From an uncultured Gemmatimonadota bacterium (GTDB lineage: Bacteria > Gemmatimonadota > Gemmatimonadetes > Gemmatimonadales > Gemmatimonadaceae): DNA of 5,261 nucleotides. Numbering within the stretch: position 1 is the stretch's first letter; each line of letters starts with the position of its first letter. Below are positions 4,536 through 5,261 of the stretch, piece by piece. The stretch covers positions 1-5,261 of the forward strand of contig CAMLIU010000159.1 of NCBI GenBank assembly GCA_946479995.1. Direction: 5' to 3'. Under the pieces are notes generated by a model that saw nothing but the letters and a program-made list of their open reading frames with translations, was not told the origin of the DNA and ran no database searches. The translations under genes and the position numbers were made by a program.

Positions 4536-5261
4536 CTATTGAACCTCGAACACCACCTTTCCCGCCTCCCCGCTCCTGATCGCCGCGATCGCATCATCGT
4601 AGCGCTCCAGCGGGAAGCGATGCGTGATCACCGGCGTGGGATCGAACTGCCCCGACCGCAGGAACTGCGTCATCTGGATCCACGTGTCGTACATGCGTCG
4701 TCCCACCACGCCGTACACCGTGATCCCCTTGAAGATGATCTCGGTGGCGAAGTCCACCTCCATCGGCTTCGCCGGGATGCCGAGCATCTGCACGCGCCCG
4801 CCGACGCGCACCAGCGAGAAGGCCTGGTGGATCGCGCTCGGTACCCCGGACATCTCCAGCACCACGTCCACGCCGAGACCGTTCGTCGCGCGCTTCACCG
4901 CGTCGCCCGCCTCCTTCGGCGTCACCGCGTCGTTCGCGCCCATCTCCTTCGCCAGCGCGAGCCGCGTCTGGTTGACGTCGCTCGCGACGATGTGCGAGGC
5001 CCCGGCCGCGCGGCAGATCCCCACGGCGAAGATCCCGATCGGCCCGCATCCCGTCACCAGCACCGTCTTCCCCGGCAGCTCCGTACCTACGAGCGCGGTG
5101 TGGAAGGCGTTGCCCATCGGGTCGTGAATGCCGCCTACCTCGTACGATACCGCATCGTCGAGGTGCCAGACGTTCGTCGCCGGCATCGCGATGTAGTCGG
5201 CGAAGCAGCCGTCGCGGTCCACCCCGATGATCCGCGTGTTCGGGCAGACGTGCGCGTTGCC
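4536..5261 (-). CDS. tdh: L-threonine 3-dehydrogenase, 5' end outside the window
   Basis: A zinc-dependent medium-chain dehydrogenase oxidising L-threonine with NAD+ to 2-amino-3-oxobutyrate, the substrate of Kbl. The frame stays open to the right edge, so 241 C-terminal residues are visible out of a usual 340-350. The GTG at 5222 is internal and not the start. The first visible residues (HVCPNTRIIGVDRDGCFADY) hold the last Cys of the structural zinc site and the usual block after it. HDPMGNAFHTAL (about 46-57 of the visible part) matches the DPFGNAVHTAL segment of E. coli Tdh. The Rossmann motif GCGPIG is at 71-76, the NAD-ribose-binding Asp in SDVN at 95, and LEMSGVP, MLGIP, VVGRRMYDTW and PVITHRF follow as in known Tdh proteins. 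The catalytic zinc ligands lie beyond the window. It is transcribed towards kbl, with the repeat-bearing spacer between them. Confidence 0.95.
   Translation of the reverse strand, partial: GNAHVCPNTRIIGVDRDGCFADYIAMPATNVWHLDDAVSYEVGGIHDPMGNAFHTALVGTELPGKTVLVTGCGPIGIFAVGICRAAGASHIVASDVNQTRLALAKEMGANDAVTPKEAGDAVKRATNGLGVDVVLEMSGVPSAIHQAFSLVRVGGRVQMLGIPAKPMEVDFATEIIFKGITVYGVVGRRMYDTWIQMTQFLRSGQFDPTPVITHRFPLERYDDAIAAIRSGEAGKVVFEVQ

Overview
The window is GC-rich, densely coding bacterial DNA with strong G/C third-position bias. Gene content and style suggest an environmental Gram-negative bacterium. Gemmatimonadota is my best guess, inferred from the Ala/Arg-rich proteins, the secreted barrel-like protein, the Tdh/Kbl pair and the GTAC-rich intergenic repeats. 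No rRNA or marker gene confirms this. Six protein genes are supported, two of them cut by the window edges. I see no tRNA, rRNA, CRISPR array, transposase or phage gene.

Left part (1-1760, plus strand): the 3' part of a gene for an OST-HTH/LOTUS-domain RNA-binding protein, probably the C-terminal half of a NYN-domain nuclease-like protein, overlaps by ATGA a gene for an Mpg/AAG-type DNA-3-methyladenine glycosylase. The two are probably one transcription unit that joins an RNA-binding factor to base-excision repair.

Middle (1761-3038): a strong hairpin terminator lies between the glycosylase gene and a convergent minus-strand gene for a secreted, probably outer-membrane beta-barrel protein of unknown function. 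Three-copy degenerate 8-bp repeats flank the hairpin on both sides. A 200-bp divergent spacer separates the barrel gene from a short plus-strand gene for a free-standing HIRAN-like domain protein.

Right part (3039-5261, minus strand): tdh (L-threonine 3-dehydrogenase, 5' end beyond the window) followed downstream by kbl (glycine C-acetyltransferase). Together they convert threonine through 2-amino-3-oxobutyrate to glycine and acetyl-CoA. They are split by a 262-bp spacer that holds a roughly 200-bp inverted-repeat element whose arms are arrays of GTACNNN heptamers. This is the least ordinary feature of the window.

Overall this is mostly housekeeping sequence. The points of interest are the architecture of the LOTUS protein, the small HIRAN gene and the two kinds of short-period intergenic repeat. 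I find no convincing evidence of a wholly new multi-gene system.
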